Shown here: positions 1 through 7,160 of the stretch, one piece after another
How positions within the stretch are numbered: the first letter of the stretch is position 1
How the letters are laid out: the number at the start of each line of letters is the position of its first letter
Source of the DNA: a virus
Length of the DNA stretch: 22,397 bases
Direction: 5' to 3' (one strand)
Virus record (IMG/VR): IMGVR_UViG_3300032053_000576
Span: 1-22,397 of that record
Made by a program: the position numbers and the translations under genes
Notes under the pieces: generated by a model
Databases searched by the model: none
The model's input: only the letters and a program-made list of their open reading frames with translations
What the model was told of the DNA's origin: nothing

Positions 1-172
1 TAAACATATAAAACGTATTGCATGTTGTGCACAATAATCCTCTGGTTAAATCTTTTCCATATTCGCACGGTTTTCCGTTTATAGTATAGGTTACTGCAAA
101 ATTCAATGATTCGCAGTAAGGGCATACTGTTTCTTCAAAACCATTTTTCAAGTAACCCTGGGTTAGTTTCAT
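1..172 (-). CDS. Small zinc-ribbon protein, 3' end outside window
   Basis: Fifty-seven codons are visible from an ATG at 172 running off the left edge. The start overlaps the stop of the upstream gene (ATGA) and is preceded by GGGAGA, a good Shine-Dalgarno sequence. Residues CPYC (17-20) and CTTC (48-51) form a two-knuckle zinc-ribbon pattern, with a further Cys at 36. Such small ribbons usually bind nucleic acid or protein, but no specific function can be assigned. It is the most distal gene visible in the leftward operon and one of several unrelated small ribbon proteins there. Confidence 0.6.
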   Translation of the reverse strand, partial: MKLTQGYLKNGFEETVCPYCESLNFAVTYTINGKPCEYGKDLTRGLLCTTCNTFYMF

Positions 173-462
173 TTTGTCTCCCATGTTGGTCGAAATTCTT
201 CTTCTGCGATTGTTTTTGATGGTTTCTCGTCGGCGGTTGAGGCGGGTGTGTCGTCGGTAATCTCAAACATACAAACATCCACTTCTCGATAATCTGGCTC
301 GTCGCTGATATCGATAATGCAATGCTTACCAACAAACTGTAGTGCATCCTCTAACACGTCAGTATTGTAGAAATCGCCATGACAAATTTCACCATCATCA
401 GAAACAAACTCATACGTTTGTTTATTTGGAAATATCCCTGAAAGTTTTCCCTTTAGTTTCAT
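169..462 (-). CDS. Hypothetical acidic phage protein, 97 aa
   Basis: ORF with a GGAGGAG ribosome-binding site, coupled at both ends by ATGA overlaps to the amidase upstream and the zinc-ribbon gene downstream. The first half reads as a small beta-rich domain (KGKLSGIF, TYEFVSDDGEICHGDFY, CIIDISDE). The last third is Asp/Glu/Thr-rich and probably disordered. No family is recognised. Its place beside the amidase does not prove a lysis role, because the whole operon is tightly packed with mixed functions. Confidence 0.75.
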   Translation of the reverse strand: MKLKGKLSGIFPNKQTYEFVSDDGEICHGDFYNTDVLEDALQFVGKHCIIDISDEPDYREVDVCMFEITDDTPASTADEKPSKTIAEEEFRPTWETK

Positions 463-1058
463 TTTAAATACTCCTCCACGAACTTCGGCACGTCAAATCC
501 CGGGTCGGTGCGGTTAGGGTTTACCTGATAGTGTCCAAGGATATTAACTGCCGTCGGTATCACTCCTTGAATCATTTTAATAATGCTCGCAATGTCTCGA
601 AATTCTTTCTCGTCAGGCATCCTTCCCGATGGCCCGCGTCGCTCTATTCCAATAGAACATTGATTCATGCGTCCATCTTTAGATTTGCAATGCCAAGCTA
701 CCGTATTGAAATGTACCAATTGATACCAATATTCATCTTCCCAACATATATGGCATGATTTTATTTCACCATCTGGAGGGTCAACTAAGTATTCAGCACA
801 GCTCTCTCCATAAGCGGGCGAATGTAAAATAATGGTGTGAGGCGGATGGGCAAAAAACCCACCAACGTGAATGGACATGGGCGTATGAGTAATTATTTCC
901 TTTATTGTTGGGTGTATTTTTTGAACTGTACCGGTGGCAAACGGCTGATGACTCGCCTCAATAGGCTTACAGACAGGGCACACATAGGTCATTTGGTTGA
1001 TGGGGTCTTCCCATCCTCCAACGCCATTGCACATATAGCAGGGGGTTATTTCTGGCAT
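459..1058 (-). CDS. N-acetylmuramoyl-L-alanine amidase (Amidase_2/PGRP fold) with N-terminal zinc ribbon; endolysin
   Basis: This is a 199-aa protein. Residues 1-30 hold a zinc ribbon (C7, C10, C27, C30). Residues about 74-195 match the Amidase_2/T7-lysozyme fold, which cleaves the bond between N-acetylmuramate and L-Ala in peptidoglycan. Likely zinc ligands are H79 (TIILHS), H176 (ILGHYQV) and D185 (RTDPG); other family marks are W122-H123 and SIGIE at 135-139. I chose the ATG at 1058 over one at 1091 because AAAGGAG lies just upstream of it and only a 13-nt overlap with the previous gene remains. Extra Cys pairs (C87, C102, C105) sit inside the catalytic half. No signal peptide is visible, so export would need a holin, which is not identified here. 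Endolysin is the likeliest role; a T7-lysozyme-like regulatory function is possible. Confidence 0.85.
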   Translation of the reverse strand: MPEITPCYMCNGVGGWEDPINQMTYVCPVCKPIEASHQPFATGTVQKIHPTIKEIITHTPMSIHVGGFFAHPPHTIILHSPAYGESCAEYLVDPPDGEIKSCHICWEDEYWYQLVHFNTVAWHCKSKDGRMNQCSIGIERRGPSGRMPDEKEFRDIASIIKMIQGVIPTAVNILGHYQVNPNRTDPGFDVPKFVEEYLK

Positions 1059-1249
1059 TTGGCGAACTCCTTTTCTCTTTGTTCTTTCCATTCATCCTCT
1101 ACCGTAACGCATATCAGAACGCGAAGTGATGCGTAAAGATATTCGACGAGAACGCGAACAGGCAAACATACCCAGTCATTGACATCGTATTTGACTAGAA
1201 GTTTTTCAAGGTCGTCGATAAATTTCTTGTTTTCAAATGGGTTCTGCAT
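1046..1249 (-). CDS. Hypothetical protein, 67 aa
   Basis: Short ORF starting with ATG after a weak ACGAGAAATCA ribosome-binding region. It overlaps the gene before it by 17 nt and the amidase after it by 13 nt. The N-terminus is charged (NKKFIDDLEKLLVKYDVNDW), followed by a hydrophobic helix-like stretch (VRVLVEYLYASLRVLICVTV) that could be amphipathic or a weak membrane segment, and a very charged tail. A hydrophobic segment just upstream of an endolysin would fit a holin-like protein, but that is weak positional inference. No family is recognised. Confidence 0.6.
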   Translation of the reverse strand: MQNPFENKKFIDDLEKLLVKYDVNDWVCLPVRVLVEYLYASLRVLICVTVEDEWKEQREKEFAKCQK

Positions 1250-1421
1250 TGATTTCTCGTTTTTTGAAGTTTAGAGAAACATTATCGCCATGCACCTTAC
1301 GAAGCTCAAGCAGTCTGATTACGGCTTCGTCATGGTTGACATATTCGTCTGAGAAGAAAATCTCGTCATTAAACGATGTTCCTTTTCTCACCTCGACCAT
1401 ATAGACAAATTCGTTCGTCAT
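1233..1421 (-). CDS. Hypothetical protein, 62 aa
   Basis: ATG preceded by GAGAGGTGAAATA, a good ribosome-binding site. The predicted protein begins with a beta-strand-like stretch (EFVYMVEVRKG), followed by a probable helix (DEAVIRLLELRKVHG) and a final strand (VSLNFKKREI). This resembles the small strand-helix-strand proteins common in phage early operons. It overlaps the next gene by 17 nt. No function can be assigned. Confidence 0.65.
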   Translation of the reverse strand: MTNEFVYMVEVRKGTSFNDEIFFSDEYVNHDEAVIRLLELRKVHGDNVSLNFKKREINAEPI

Positions 1422-1433
1422 TATTTCACCTCT

Positions 1434-1751
1434 CTATGTCTTCGTATTTTGACCATATGGGTTTTGTGAATGATTTCCCCTTGGGCCTTCAATGAGCATA
1501 ACGTGCAACGGCTCAGATGTGTTATGAATTTCGTAATTATCATATTTCTGATTTACTGCGTGAACGTTTTTAGATTGTGTTAAAATTTTTGAAATAGCTT
1601 CAAGTGAGTCGTTCATTTGTTTTATTTGATGTACAATGTAAAAATACTCTCTACTAAATGAGATAGAATTTCTAACCATTTCATCAAGATTTCGTATTTC
1701 ATCAGCAAGTTTTTGAATTTTTGCAACAAATTCAGATGTTTTGTTTCCCAT
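1434..1751 (-). CDS. Hypothetical coiled-coil protein, 105 aa
   Basis: ATG with the ribosome-binding site CGAGGTGAAAA. Residues 1-60 are almost wholly helix-forming with heptad-like spacing of Ile/Leu/Val (FVAKIQKLADEIRNLDEM, IKQMNDSLEAISKIL), suggesting a coiled coil. The C-terminal 40 residues are polar and Asn/Pro/Gly-rich (GPRGNHSQNPYG), probably disordered. Only 3 nt separate it from the zinc-ribbon/winged-helix gene upstream. No family is recognised. Confidence 0.65.
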   Translation of the reverse strand: MGNKTSEFVAKIQKLADEIRNLDEMVRNSISFSREYFYIVHQIKQMNDSLEAISKILTQSKNVHAVNQKYDNYEIHNTSEPLHVMLIEGPRGNHSQNPYGQNTKT

Positions 1752-1754
1752 TTT

Positions 1755-2105
1755 TCACCTCGTTAAAAACCATTGTGCGGTACAGCCGCGTGAGTAATTC
1801 GCTTTTTCTTTTTCAACACGTCCATCTCTAAGCATGAAAAGCAAGTGTGTGTACAGTGAATTTCGATTAACCCCTGTTTTTTCTGCTAAGTCATGCGTCG
1901 ATTGCTTGCCCATACGAAGCAACTTCAACACCTCGTCTCTAACCCTAAGAGATTCGGGAAGCGGTTTTTTATGGTGACATTTTGTGAACCTAAATAGCGT
2001 CGGTCGGATCCATTTGTGATGACATTTGTCACACCGATAAAGGATGAGACCAGGTTCTTGAATGTCCGGTTTAGCACCACACTTGCATGTTATTTGTTTA
2101 CTCAC
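1755..2105 (-). CDS. Zinc-ribbon plus winged-helix DNA-binding protein
   Basis: 116-aa protein. Residues 7-28 form a zinc ribbon (CKCG, then CDKC, with CHH again at 43-45). Residues about 55-105 form a winged helix-turn-helix: RVRDEVLKLLRMGK is helix 1, STHDLAEKTG and VNRNSLYTHLLFML make the HTH, and RDGRVEKEK is the wing. The Cys/His-rich half suits rubredoxin-like ribbons that sit beside HTH domains. It probably binds DNA as a phage transcription factor, perhaps on its own operon; the target is unknown. The start overlaps the stop of the upstream gene by 4 nt (ATGA). Confidence 0.7.
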   Translation of the reverse strand: MSKQITCKCGAKPDIQEPGLILYRCDKCHHKWIRPTLFRFTKCHHKKPLPESLRVRDEVLKLLRMGKQSTHDLAEKTGVNRNSLYTHLLFMLRDGRVEKEKANYSRGCTAQWFLTR

Positions 2106-2371
2106 ATCTGCTCCTTTACTGCCTTGATAATACTATCATTTTCACCTTCATAAAATCTTTTATGCGTCAGTATCATCTCAGTGGAAATTTCTAATATGTC
2201 GTTTGAAAAGCGGTCTAAGTTGTTTTCTTTTAACAATTTCATTATTTTATTCAACGTTTCTTGTTTCAACTCTGAGTATTGATACTCACATTCGCATTGA
2301 AACTTATATGTCAGTGATAATGCTTCAATTTGTTTTTCTAATTCATCTGTTTTGTTGTTTTTCTTTTTCAT
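2102..2371 (-). CDS. Hypothetical helical protein, 89 aa
   Basis: Coupled to both neighbours through ATGA overlaps. The sequence is Lys/Glu-rich and predicted almost entirely helical (ELEKQIEALSLTYKFQ, LNKIMKLLKENNLDRF). A CEC pair sits in the middle. The composition is AT-rich compared with the helicase and nuclease genes upstream. No family is recognised. Confidence 0.65.
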   Translation of the reverse strand: MKKKNNKTDELEKQIEALSLTYKFQCECEYQYSELKQETLNKIMKLLKENNLDRFSNDILEISTEMILTHKRFYEGENDSIIKAVKEQM

Positions 2372-2772
2372 CTCTTATCTCTTTCCGCCATCGAAAGAAT
2401 GGCGTACCCTCCGATATCTTGCCAGGGGTCCTCTTTGTCTGAATTCGGAGATGCAATACGAAACAATTTGTCAATGATTCTGGTCACGGCTAACACGTCG
2501 GGGTACTGTTCTACGGTAATGCCGTGAGGGTATAGAATCGCCATAAGCTCAGGGCACCGTCGGAAAGAATCGCCATAGTTGAGTTGTTTCTTTTTTAATA
2601 ATTCTGCGATGTGTAACGCGTGTGTATGAAACTCTGTGTAGTCGCTCTCGATGCACTCCCCCGTTTGCTTAACTATTTGAATATGTGAAAACGTAGGTAC
2701 ATATGGGTGCATTGGTGTTGGTTTTGTTCCCATTTCTTCTAGCGTGCATTCTCTTACGATTTTATTGTCCAT
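2368..2772 (-). CDS. MazG/Nmad1-like all-alpha phage protein
   Basis: 134-aa protein. The C-terminal two thirds carry the pattern of small all-alpha proteins related to MazG-type NTP pyrophosphatases and the nucleotide-modification-associated domain Nmad1/DUF1599: YGDSF (66-70), RIIDKLFRI (98-106) and EDPWQDIGGYAIL (114-126). In that family the YGD and the RI-DK helix line a nucleotide pocket. In phages it is associated with nucleotide pools or base modification. No catalytic assignment is made, because the classical EExxE of MazG is not obvious. The first 30 residues are Pro/Thr-rich. It starts 2 nt before the next gene's stop-proximal end. Confidence 0.6.
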   Translation of the reverse strand: MDNKIVRECTLEEMGTKPTPMHPYVPTFSHIQIVKQTGECIESDYTEFHTHALHIAELLKKKQLNYGDSFRRCPELMAILYPHGITVEQYPDVLAVTRIIDKLFRIASPNSDKEDPWQDIGGYAILSMAERDKR

Positions 2773-2773
2773 T

Positions 2774-2962
2774 TTATTTGACCTTTCTTGTTACGAAATA
2801 AATTTCGACTTGATATTTCTCACCGCATTTGCACTCCACGTCAAAATCACCCCATTCAAGCATATGCTCAACCTGCCTGCCTTTTGACTCGGAAAACTTA
2901 AACTCATGGTGGCAGTAAGGGCACTCAATCGTTTCTTTGTAACTATCGTCGTAGTCTCTCAT
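2774..2962 (-). CDS. Small zinc-ribbon protein, 62 aa
   Basis: Starts with an ATGA overlap on the preceding ribbon gene; GTGAGGAG upstream acts as the ribosome-binding site. CPYC (14-17) and CKC (44-46) form a two-knuckle zinc ribbon enclosing a helix-rich insert, and the C-terminus is a strand (YQVEIYFVTRKVK). It resembles the protein of the adjacent upstream gene in size and knuckle spacing, so the two may be diverged duplicates. Function unknown. Confidence 0.65.
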   Translation of the reverse strand: MRDYDDSYKETIECPYCHHEFKFSESKGRQVEHMLEWGDFDVECKCGEKYQVEIYFVTRKVK

Positions 2963-3138
2963 TTTCTTAGCTCCTCACATGAGAAAAATATATCAATTTG
3001 AAATGCTTTATGACATTCTCTGCAAATTATTTCTGTCATATAATCGTTTACGATTTCATTTATTTCATTAAATCGTAAACTCCGCATCCCTATTTTTTCT
3101 CTACAGTGTGGGCACACGATTCTTTCAAGATAGGTCAT
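2959..3138 (-). CDS. Small zinc-ribbon protein, 59 aa
   Basis: This ORF fills the gap between the VRR-NUC gene and the 62-aa ribbon gene exactly, with ATGA overlaps at both ends, which argues strongly that it is real. It encodes CPHC (9-12) and CREC (39-42) separated by 26 residues, the spacing of a treble-clef or ribbon fold, followed by a strand (AFQIDIFFSCEE). The downstream neighbour has the same architecture. Function unknown; a nucleic-acid-binding or protein-bridging role is typical for the fold. Confidence 0.65.
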   Translation of the reverse strand: MTYLERIVCPHCREKIGMRSLRFNEINEIVNDYMTEIICRECHKAFQIDIFFSCEELRK

Positions 3139-3461
3139 TTTCTCATATCCTCGATTTTCCGTTTTGCATCCTCGGCGCCATAGCCGACGATGGTTTCATA
3201 TCCAACGCCCCGTAGGTACACTAACCAATCTGCTTGGTGTGGCTCTGGACATTTTCCCTTCTCTTTCTTCATCTCAATCCATAGCCGCCATTCAGGGATA
3301 AACAGGTCTGGCACTCCCCTTGTTACTCCTTCACACTTTAGGCGATTAGCGACAGAGATTGAACGTTTCTCACCGTTCGGAATGGCGAATATACGCACAG
3401 GCGAATATGTTTGCCGAAACCATTTTACAAATTCCATTTGCTCTTGATGTTCAGATTTCAT
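3135..3461 (-). CDS. VRR-NUC domain nuclease
   Basis: A 108-aa stand-alone VRR-NUC protein, a phage member of the PD-(D/E)XK nuclease superfamily. Visible family marks are EHQEQMEFVKWF at the start, the IPNG turn (27-30), GVPDLF (49-54) supplying the catalytic Asp, and WIEMKKEKG (61-69) supplying Glu and Lys. The C-terminal Q77 and G-VGYETIVGYG segment are also typical. Such phage proteins are thought to be structure-specific endonucleases acting on branched DNA. Fit with the adjacent SF2 helicase and Cas4-like nuclease is good. An ATG at 3497 would add 12 basic residues and overlap the helicase by 23 nt without a clear ribosome-binding site, so 3461 is preferred. Confidence 0.85.
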   Translation of the reverse strand: MKSEHQEQMEFVKWFRQTYSPVRIFAIPNGEKRSISVANRLKCEGVTRGVPDLFIPEWRLWIEMKKEKGKCPEPHQADWLVYLRGVGYETIVGYGAEDAKRKIEDMRK

Positions 3462-3474
3462 TTTGTTCTTTCTT

Positions 3475-5322
3475 TTATTCCATATTTGGATTCCCATTCG
3501 TCATTTCAAAGCAATTAAATTCGTTCAAATTGTTTATATTTATAGATTTTTTAATTATAAAATATTGAAAATAAAATTTATCTACACCACCTGCAACCGA
3601 ACGCCATTCAACGCTCCATCGTGTGCCACAGCGAAGGCAAATACACCGCAGATCTCTTTCTAATGGTGGTATTTTATAATTTTCCATTGCTACAAAATGA
3701 CAATGTGGGCAATTAATACCAGGGCACACAATAGGCCCTTGCATCTCTCTTAGATAGATTCTCCTCGTCACTTCATAAAATTTCCCATTTTTTTTGTACT
3801 TAATTTTCGACGGACACTTTCCTTTTGTCATGTTGCAAGCGATTTCAATCAACATCTCGTTTCCTACTATCGAGACCCCTGCATCCATAGCCATTTTCAT
3901 CAGGCGGTGGCGACCCATGTCGCCTCCTCTCCCCTCGTGAGTAACGGGCAAATATTCGGTTATTGGCGTATCGCTCATGTTCCCATAGTACGTTACTCTG
4001 AGCATATTTTTCCCACTGCCTCTCGAAACGTAATCGTCCCAACGCCAGCCCGTGACATCCATCTCAAGACCACCATCTCCCATAATATCGTCGTCATGGA
4101 GCTTGAAAACCTTGGGTTGCACTGGGAACGCTGCACCGCACACAGGGCAAACTTTCGCCGATAAGTGGACTAGCTCATTGCATTGCTCGCAAACCTTGAC
4201 AGGTGCCTCTCCAGTGCGCTTACCGTGCTTGGTTGGAGGCTGCACATTGGTTATGGGGCCGTGCCTCGATACGTTCCCTGCAAAGTCGAGAAAGAGACAA
4301 TCTTTGACGTGTTCTTTGACCCTCATGCCACGACCCGCCATCTGGCAATGAAGACCCGGGGATTCGGTCGGCCTAAGCATCACGATACAATCGAGGTTTG
4401 GCGCGTCAAATCCCGTGGTCAACACGTTGGCGTTCGTTAGGTGCCTTATCTCGCCAGCTCGAAATTTCTGGATTATTTCGTCTCGCTCTCCTTTTGGCGT
4501 CGCTCCCGTAATGCACGCGCTAGACTCCCCGAGTTCAGACAGGATGTCTCTAATGGCGTTTGCGTGGGCAACACCGCAGCAAAAGTAAAGCAGCGACCGT
4601 CTATCAGTCGCAAGTAGAAGGGTTTCTTCGACCACTTTAGCATTGGATGTTGTGGTATTAACTGCATGTTGTAACTCCTTTTCGATAAATTCCCCGCCTC
4701 GTTTCGCAACCCCTCTCACATCCAGTTGGGCTTGAGTGTGCTTCGACCGAAGCGGGGACAAATAGCCATGATAAATAAGCTCCTCGATTGATACGGGTTC
4801 AATGATGTCTGAAAAAATCGCAGGTTTTTCGGTGATTAACCCGTGGCCTAACCTGTAAGGCGTGGCGGTCAAACCACACACGCACATATTAGGATTAATT
4901 TCTTTCATCTTTAATATAAGCGTGCGATAGCGCCCATTTTCATTGTGCGAAATAAGATGATTTTCGTCGACAATAATTAAATCCGTGTGGCCTAGTTCAG
5001 CCTCGTGACCTGCGAGAGATTGAATCCCTGCAAACGTGATTTGATTAAGCTCTTTTCGTCCCATGCCGGCGCTATAAATTCCTAGCGGTGCTTCAGGCCA
5101 GATGGCGAGGAGCTTTGATGCGTTTTGCTCAATAAGCTCCCTCACATGTGATAACATCAATACGCGCGTCTCGGGCCATTTGGAGATAGCGTCCTTGCAT
5201 AGCTCAGCGATGATATGACTCTTACCTGAGCCTGTAGGCATTACGATACATGGCCAGCCTGAATGGTTCTGGAACCATGCGTAAAATTGGTCGAGAGTGC
5301 GCTGTTGGTAGGGTCTCAACAT
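3475..5322 (-). CDS. DEAD/DEAH-family superfamily 2 DNA helicase with two zinc ribbons
   Basis: A 615-aa ATP-dependent helicase. Visible motifs are Walker A PTGSGKS (29-35), motif II DENH (119-122, a variant of DEAH), motif III TATP (152-155), TTGFDAP (302-308) and motif VI QMAGRGMR (327-334). A zinc ribbon (C378, C381, C392, C395) follows the second RecA lobe. A phage-specific C-terminal domain then carries a second ribbon (C538, C541, C562, C565). The last 35 residues are AT-rich in codons and rich in Asn/Ile/Phe, unlike the body, so this tail may be a late extension. The start overlaps the nuclease stop by one base (TAATG). It probably unwinds or remodels DNA in phage replication or recombination. 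Confidence 0.9.
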   Translation of the reverse strand: MLRPYQQRTLDQFYAWFQNHSGWPCIVMPTGSGKSHIIAELCKDAISKWPETRVLMLSHVRELIEQNASKLLAIWPEAPLGIYSAGMGRKELNQITFAGIQSLAGHEAELGHTDLIIVDENHLISHNENGRYRTLILKMKEINPNMCVCGLTATPYRLGHGLITEKPAIFSDIIEPVSIEELIYHGYLSPLRSKHTQAQLDVRGVAKRGGEFIEKELQHAVNTTTSNAKVVEETLLLATDRRSLLYFCCGVAHANAIRDILSELGESSACITGATPKGERDEIIQKFRAGEIRHLTNANVLTTGFDAPNLDCIVMLRPTESPGLHCQMAGRGMRVKEHVKDCLFLDFAGNVSRHGPITNVQPPTKHGKRTGEAPVKVCEQCNELVHLSAKVCPVCGAAFPVQPKVFKLHDDDIMGDGGLEMDVTGWRWDDYVSRGSGKNMLRVTYYGNMSDTPITEYLPVTHEGRGGDMGRHRLMKMAMDAGVSIVGNEMLIEIACNMTKGKCPSKIKYKKNGKFYEVTRRIYLREMQGPIVCPGINCPHCHFVAMENYKIPPLERDLRCICLRCGTRWSVEWRSVAGGVDKFYFQYFIIKKSININNLNEFNCFEMTNGNPNME

Positions 5323-6440
5323 TAGAAAGGAATCTCCTCACTCGCCTCAATTCGCGCCCCTAGCTCTTTCCGTATCTCCATCACAATAGGCTCTTGCTTA
5401 ACGCACGCCTCGGTATTGCCGAGCAGCTCTTTCGAGCCGAAGGTATTCATACGATGATAGTTTGCCTCCTCGATTTCTGATATATTTTCCGATAGAAGTT
5501 CCTTGCTCCCAAACGTATGCGCGTCGGGTTCACCGTTCTGAATGCGTTTCCCGTCAATTAAGTATACTGCCATATGGGGATTTTGAGACGCTTCTCTCGT
5601 CCACGGCACACTATCCGGATGAATTACGTGGCTCTCACAACCAACCCTCTGAAACTCAACAGGGATACCGTCAGCTCCGTGTCTCTCACACCGCCATGTC
5701 GAATTTTCCAACGGCGTGGAGTGGGCACACGTTCTGCAATTTGCTTCCTTGGTTTTTTTGGTCACGTGGCAAAATTCCCAACAGTCACATATTTTACATT
5801 GGTACCATGTACTATTCTCTGATATTCGAGGCGGGGCGTGTGTTTCCTTCACGACACGATGCCCTCTCGTGATGGCCTTTTTGGCTACCTCCTCATCAAG
5901 TTTTATTCTCTCGATATGTAGGTCATCATCGTTTTTACCCACACCGTAATAAAGAGCGCGGTCAATGTTTGACCCCATCATATAGCAGTGCATTTGCACA
6001 ACATGAGATGGGTGTGACTTTTCTACTCCATCCTTTTCGAGAGCTTTAAACATGGTGTCCTTATGGGTTTTAATCTCAAGGATATGCTTCTTTTTTGGTG
6101 CAGCAGGCACACCCGAATGGATGATGCCATCCAAAGAACCCGACACATGACACCCAAAATCAACATGGAATTGATTTTTAACGTTCTGGACATCAACTCC
6201 AATAGCTCGCAGCTCTCGGATAACAATTTCTTCCTCTCGCTTTCCCCTCTCGAATAGGCCAAGCACGCGACCTGAGAAATGAGGAATCACCATCCAGCGA
6301 AATGACAGCCAGAGAAAACGGTCACATGGATGGCCCAACATCGAGCAACCCATATGAGGTCTAGGTTTTTCTTGCTTCGCTTCTCTCATTTGATAAATGA
6401 GATTTTTAATGTTGATAGTGGGTTCAGGGATGACGGCCAT
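5322..6440 (-). CDS. Cas4-like PD-(D/E)XK exonuclease with iron-sulfur-type Cys cluster
   Basis: 372-aa protein. An N-terminal Cys (C32 or C39) and the cluster C215, C218, C220, C224 (QCKICDCWEFC) resemble the [4Fe-4S] ligands of Cas4/AddB-type nucleases. Catalytic residues are likely D104 (SGSLDGII) and E122/K124 (ILEIKTHK). A second Cys set (C235, C238, C251, C268) forms a small ribbon. Residues 309-316 and 333-340 repeat TFGSKELL. The extreme C-terminus is EEIPF, like the acidic tip of bacterial SSB; its two Glu codons also spell the Shine-Dalgarno of the helicase gene. It probably resects DNA ends with the SSB and Sak4 proteins encoded just upstream. The ATG has AGGATAAAAT before it. Confidence 0.85.
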   Translation of the reverse strand: MAVIPEPTINIKNLIYQMREAKQEKPRPHMGCSMLGHPCDRFLWLSFRWMVIPHFSGRVLGLFERGKREEEIVIRELRAIGVDVQNVKNQFHVDFGCHVSGSLDGIIHSGVPAAPKKKHILEIKTHKDTMFKALEKDGVEKSHPSHVVQMHCYMMGSNIDRALYYGVGKNDDDLHIERIKLDEEVAKKAITRGHRVVKETHAPPRISENSTWYQCKICDCWEFCHVTKKTKEANCRTCAHSTPLENSTWRCERHGADGIPVEFQRVGCESHVIHPDSVPWTREASQNPHMAVYLIDGKRIQNGEPDAHTFGSKELLSENISEIEEANYHRMNTFGSKELLGNTEACVKQEPIVMEIRKELGARIEASEEIPF

Positions 6441-6489
6441 ATTTTATCCTATACGCATGGCGCCTACGAGAGACGCCAGCGGGAAAGGG

Positions 6490-6963
6490 TTATTGTTTCA
6501 CCCACGGCGGTGGGCTGTTTACTGGCACAGTGCCCTCAATAACGGCCTGCTTTGGAATGCTCGCAGGGATGGCACCCTCAGTTGCTTTGTAGCCCTTGAT
6601 GTCGTTGACCTCGGGATAGGCGTCTTTTGCTGGCTTAATAACGACGTTAATCATGCACGAAGCTCCAAGTAGCTCGTCAGTGTCTCTCACACCTTTTTTT
6701 CCAATAGCGCGCAGTAGCGCAGCAAACTGCTGATGACCAATACGCTCGGCCTCGATGCTAGGATTTTTCACGTTGTAATTTTGGAATACGCAGCGGCCTT
6801 GCATCGAGGGGCCGATAATGGCAAATGTGGTCTTGATATACTGGCCATTACCCGCTTTCGTCGCGCACAGCTCGGCCTTCGTGCAATTGGCCTGATACCA
6901 TCCGGCGGGGATGGGGGTGCTTTCGGGGATGCCTTCGGTTGAAAATGGTTGGTCTAATTGCAT
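6490..6963 (-). CDS. DUF669 family phage single-stranded DNA-binding protein
   Basis: 157 aa. The pattern FSTEGIPESTPIPAGWY, then NGQYIKTTFAI, GRCVFQNYNVKNPS and IGHQQFAALLRAIG matches DUF669, an OB-like phage family generally taken as an SSB. The tail is Pro-rich and ends PPPWVKQ, without the acidic IPF tip of cellular SSB. AAAGGAGAAATAACA before the ATG is a strong ribosome-binding site. It sits between the Sak4-like ATPase and the Cas4-like nuclease, as in many phages where Sak4 annealing depends on its own SSB. Confidence 0.8.
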   Translation of the reverse strand: MQLDQPFSTEGIPESTPIPAGWYQANCTKAELCATKAGNGQYIKTTFAIIGPSMQGRCVFQNYNVKNPSIEAERIGHQQFAALLRAIGKKGVRDTDELLGASCMINVVIKPAKDAYPEVNDIKGYKATEGAIPASIPKQAVIEGTVPVNSPPPWVKQ

Positions 6964-6965
6964 TG

Positions 6966-7160
6966 TTATTTCTCCTTTTTTGGTGTAAAAATAGAATCGC
7001 CGTTTTCGTTTATGTGTTCATGTCCTGGAACGCATTCCAGGAAATTCCCTTCTCCTCCACATGGACAAATGTCATCCATGTGACAACCGCATCCAGCACC
7101 ACATAAACCATCAAATCCATTATCTGTGAGATATTTTCTAACGATATCTGATATGTTCAC
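6966..7160 (-). CDS. Small Cys-rich phage protein, 64 aa
   Basis: Begins with GTG right after the TAG of the upstream gene; GAGGAG lies 6-7 nt upstream. The order is a helix (ISDIVRKYLTDNGFDGL), then a Cys-rich segment (CGAGCGCHMDDICPCGG, later FLECVPGHE). I recall proteins of this plan recurring across unrelated phages as conserved hypotheticals, often 60-70 aa. The Cys/His arrangement suggests metal binding. Function unknown. Confidence 0.75.
   Translation of the reverse strand: MNISDIVRKYLTDNGFDGLCGAGCGCHMDDICPCGGEGNFLECVPGHEHINENGDSIFTPKKEK

Noticed and set aside
5462-5872. 136-codon plus-strand ORF opposite the Cas4-like gene
   Set aside because: It is the antisense of a well-supported nuclease with catalytic motifs and has no ribosome-binding site.
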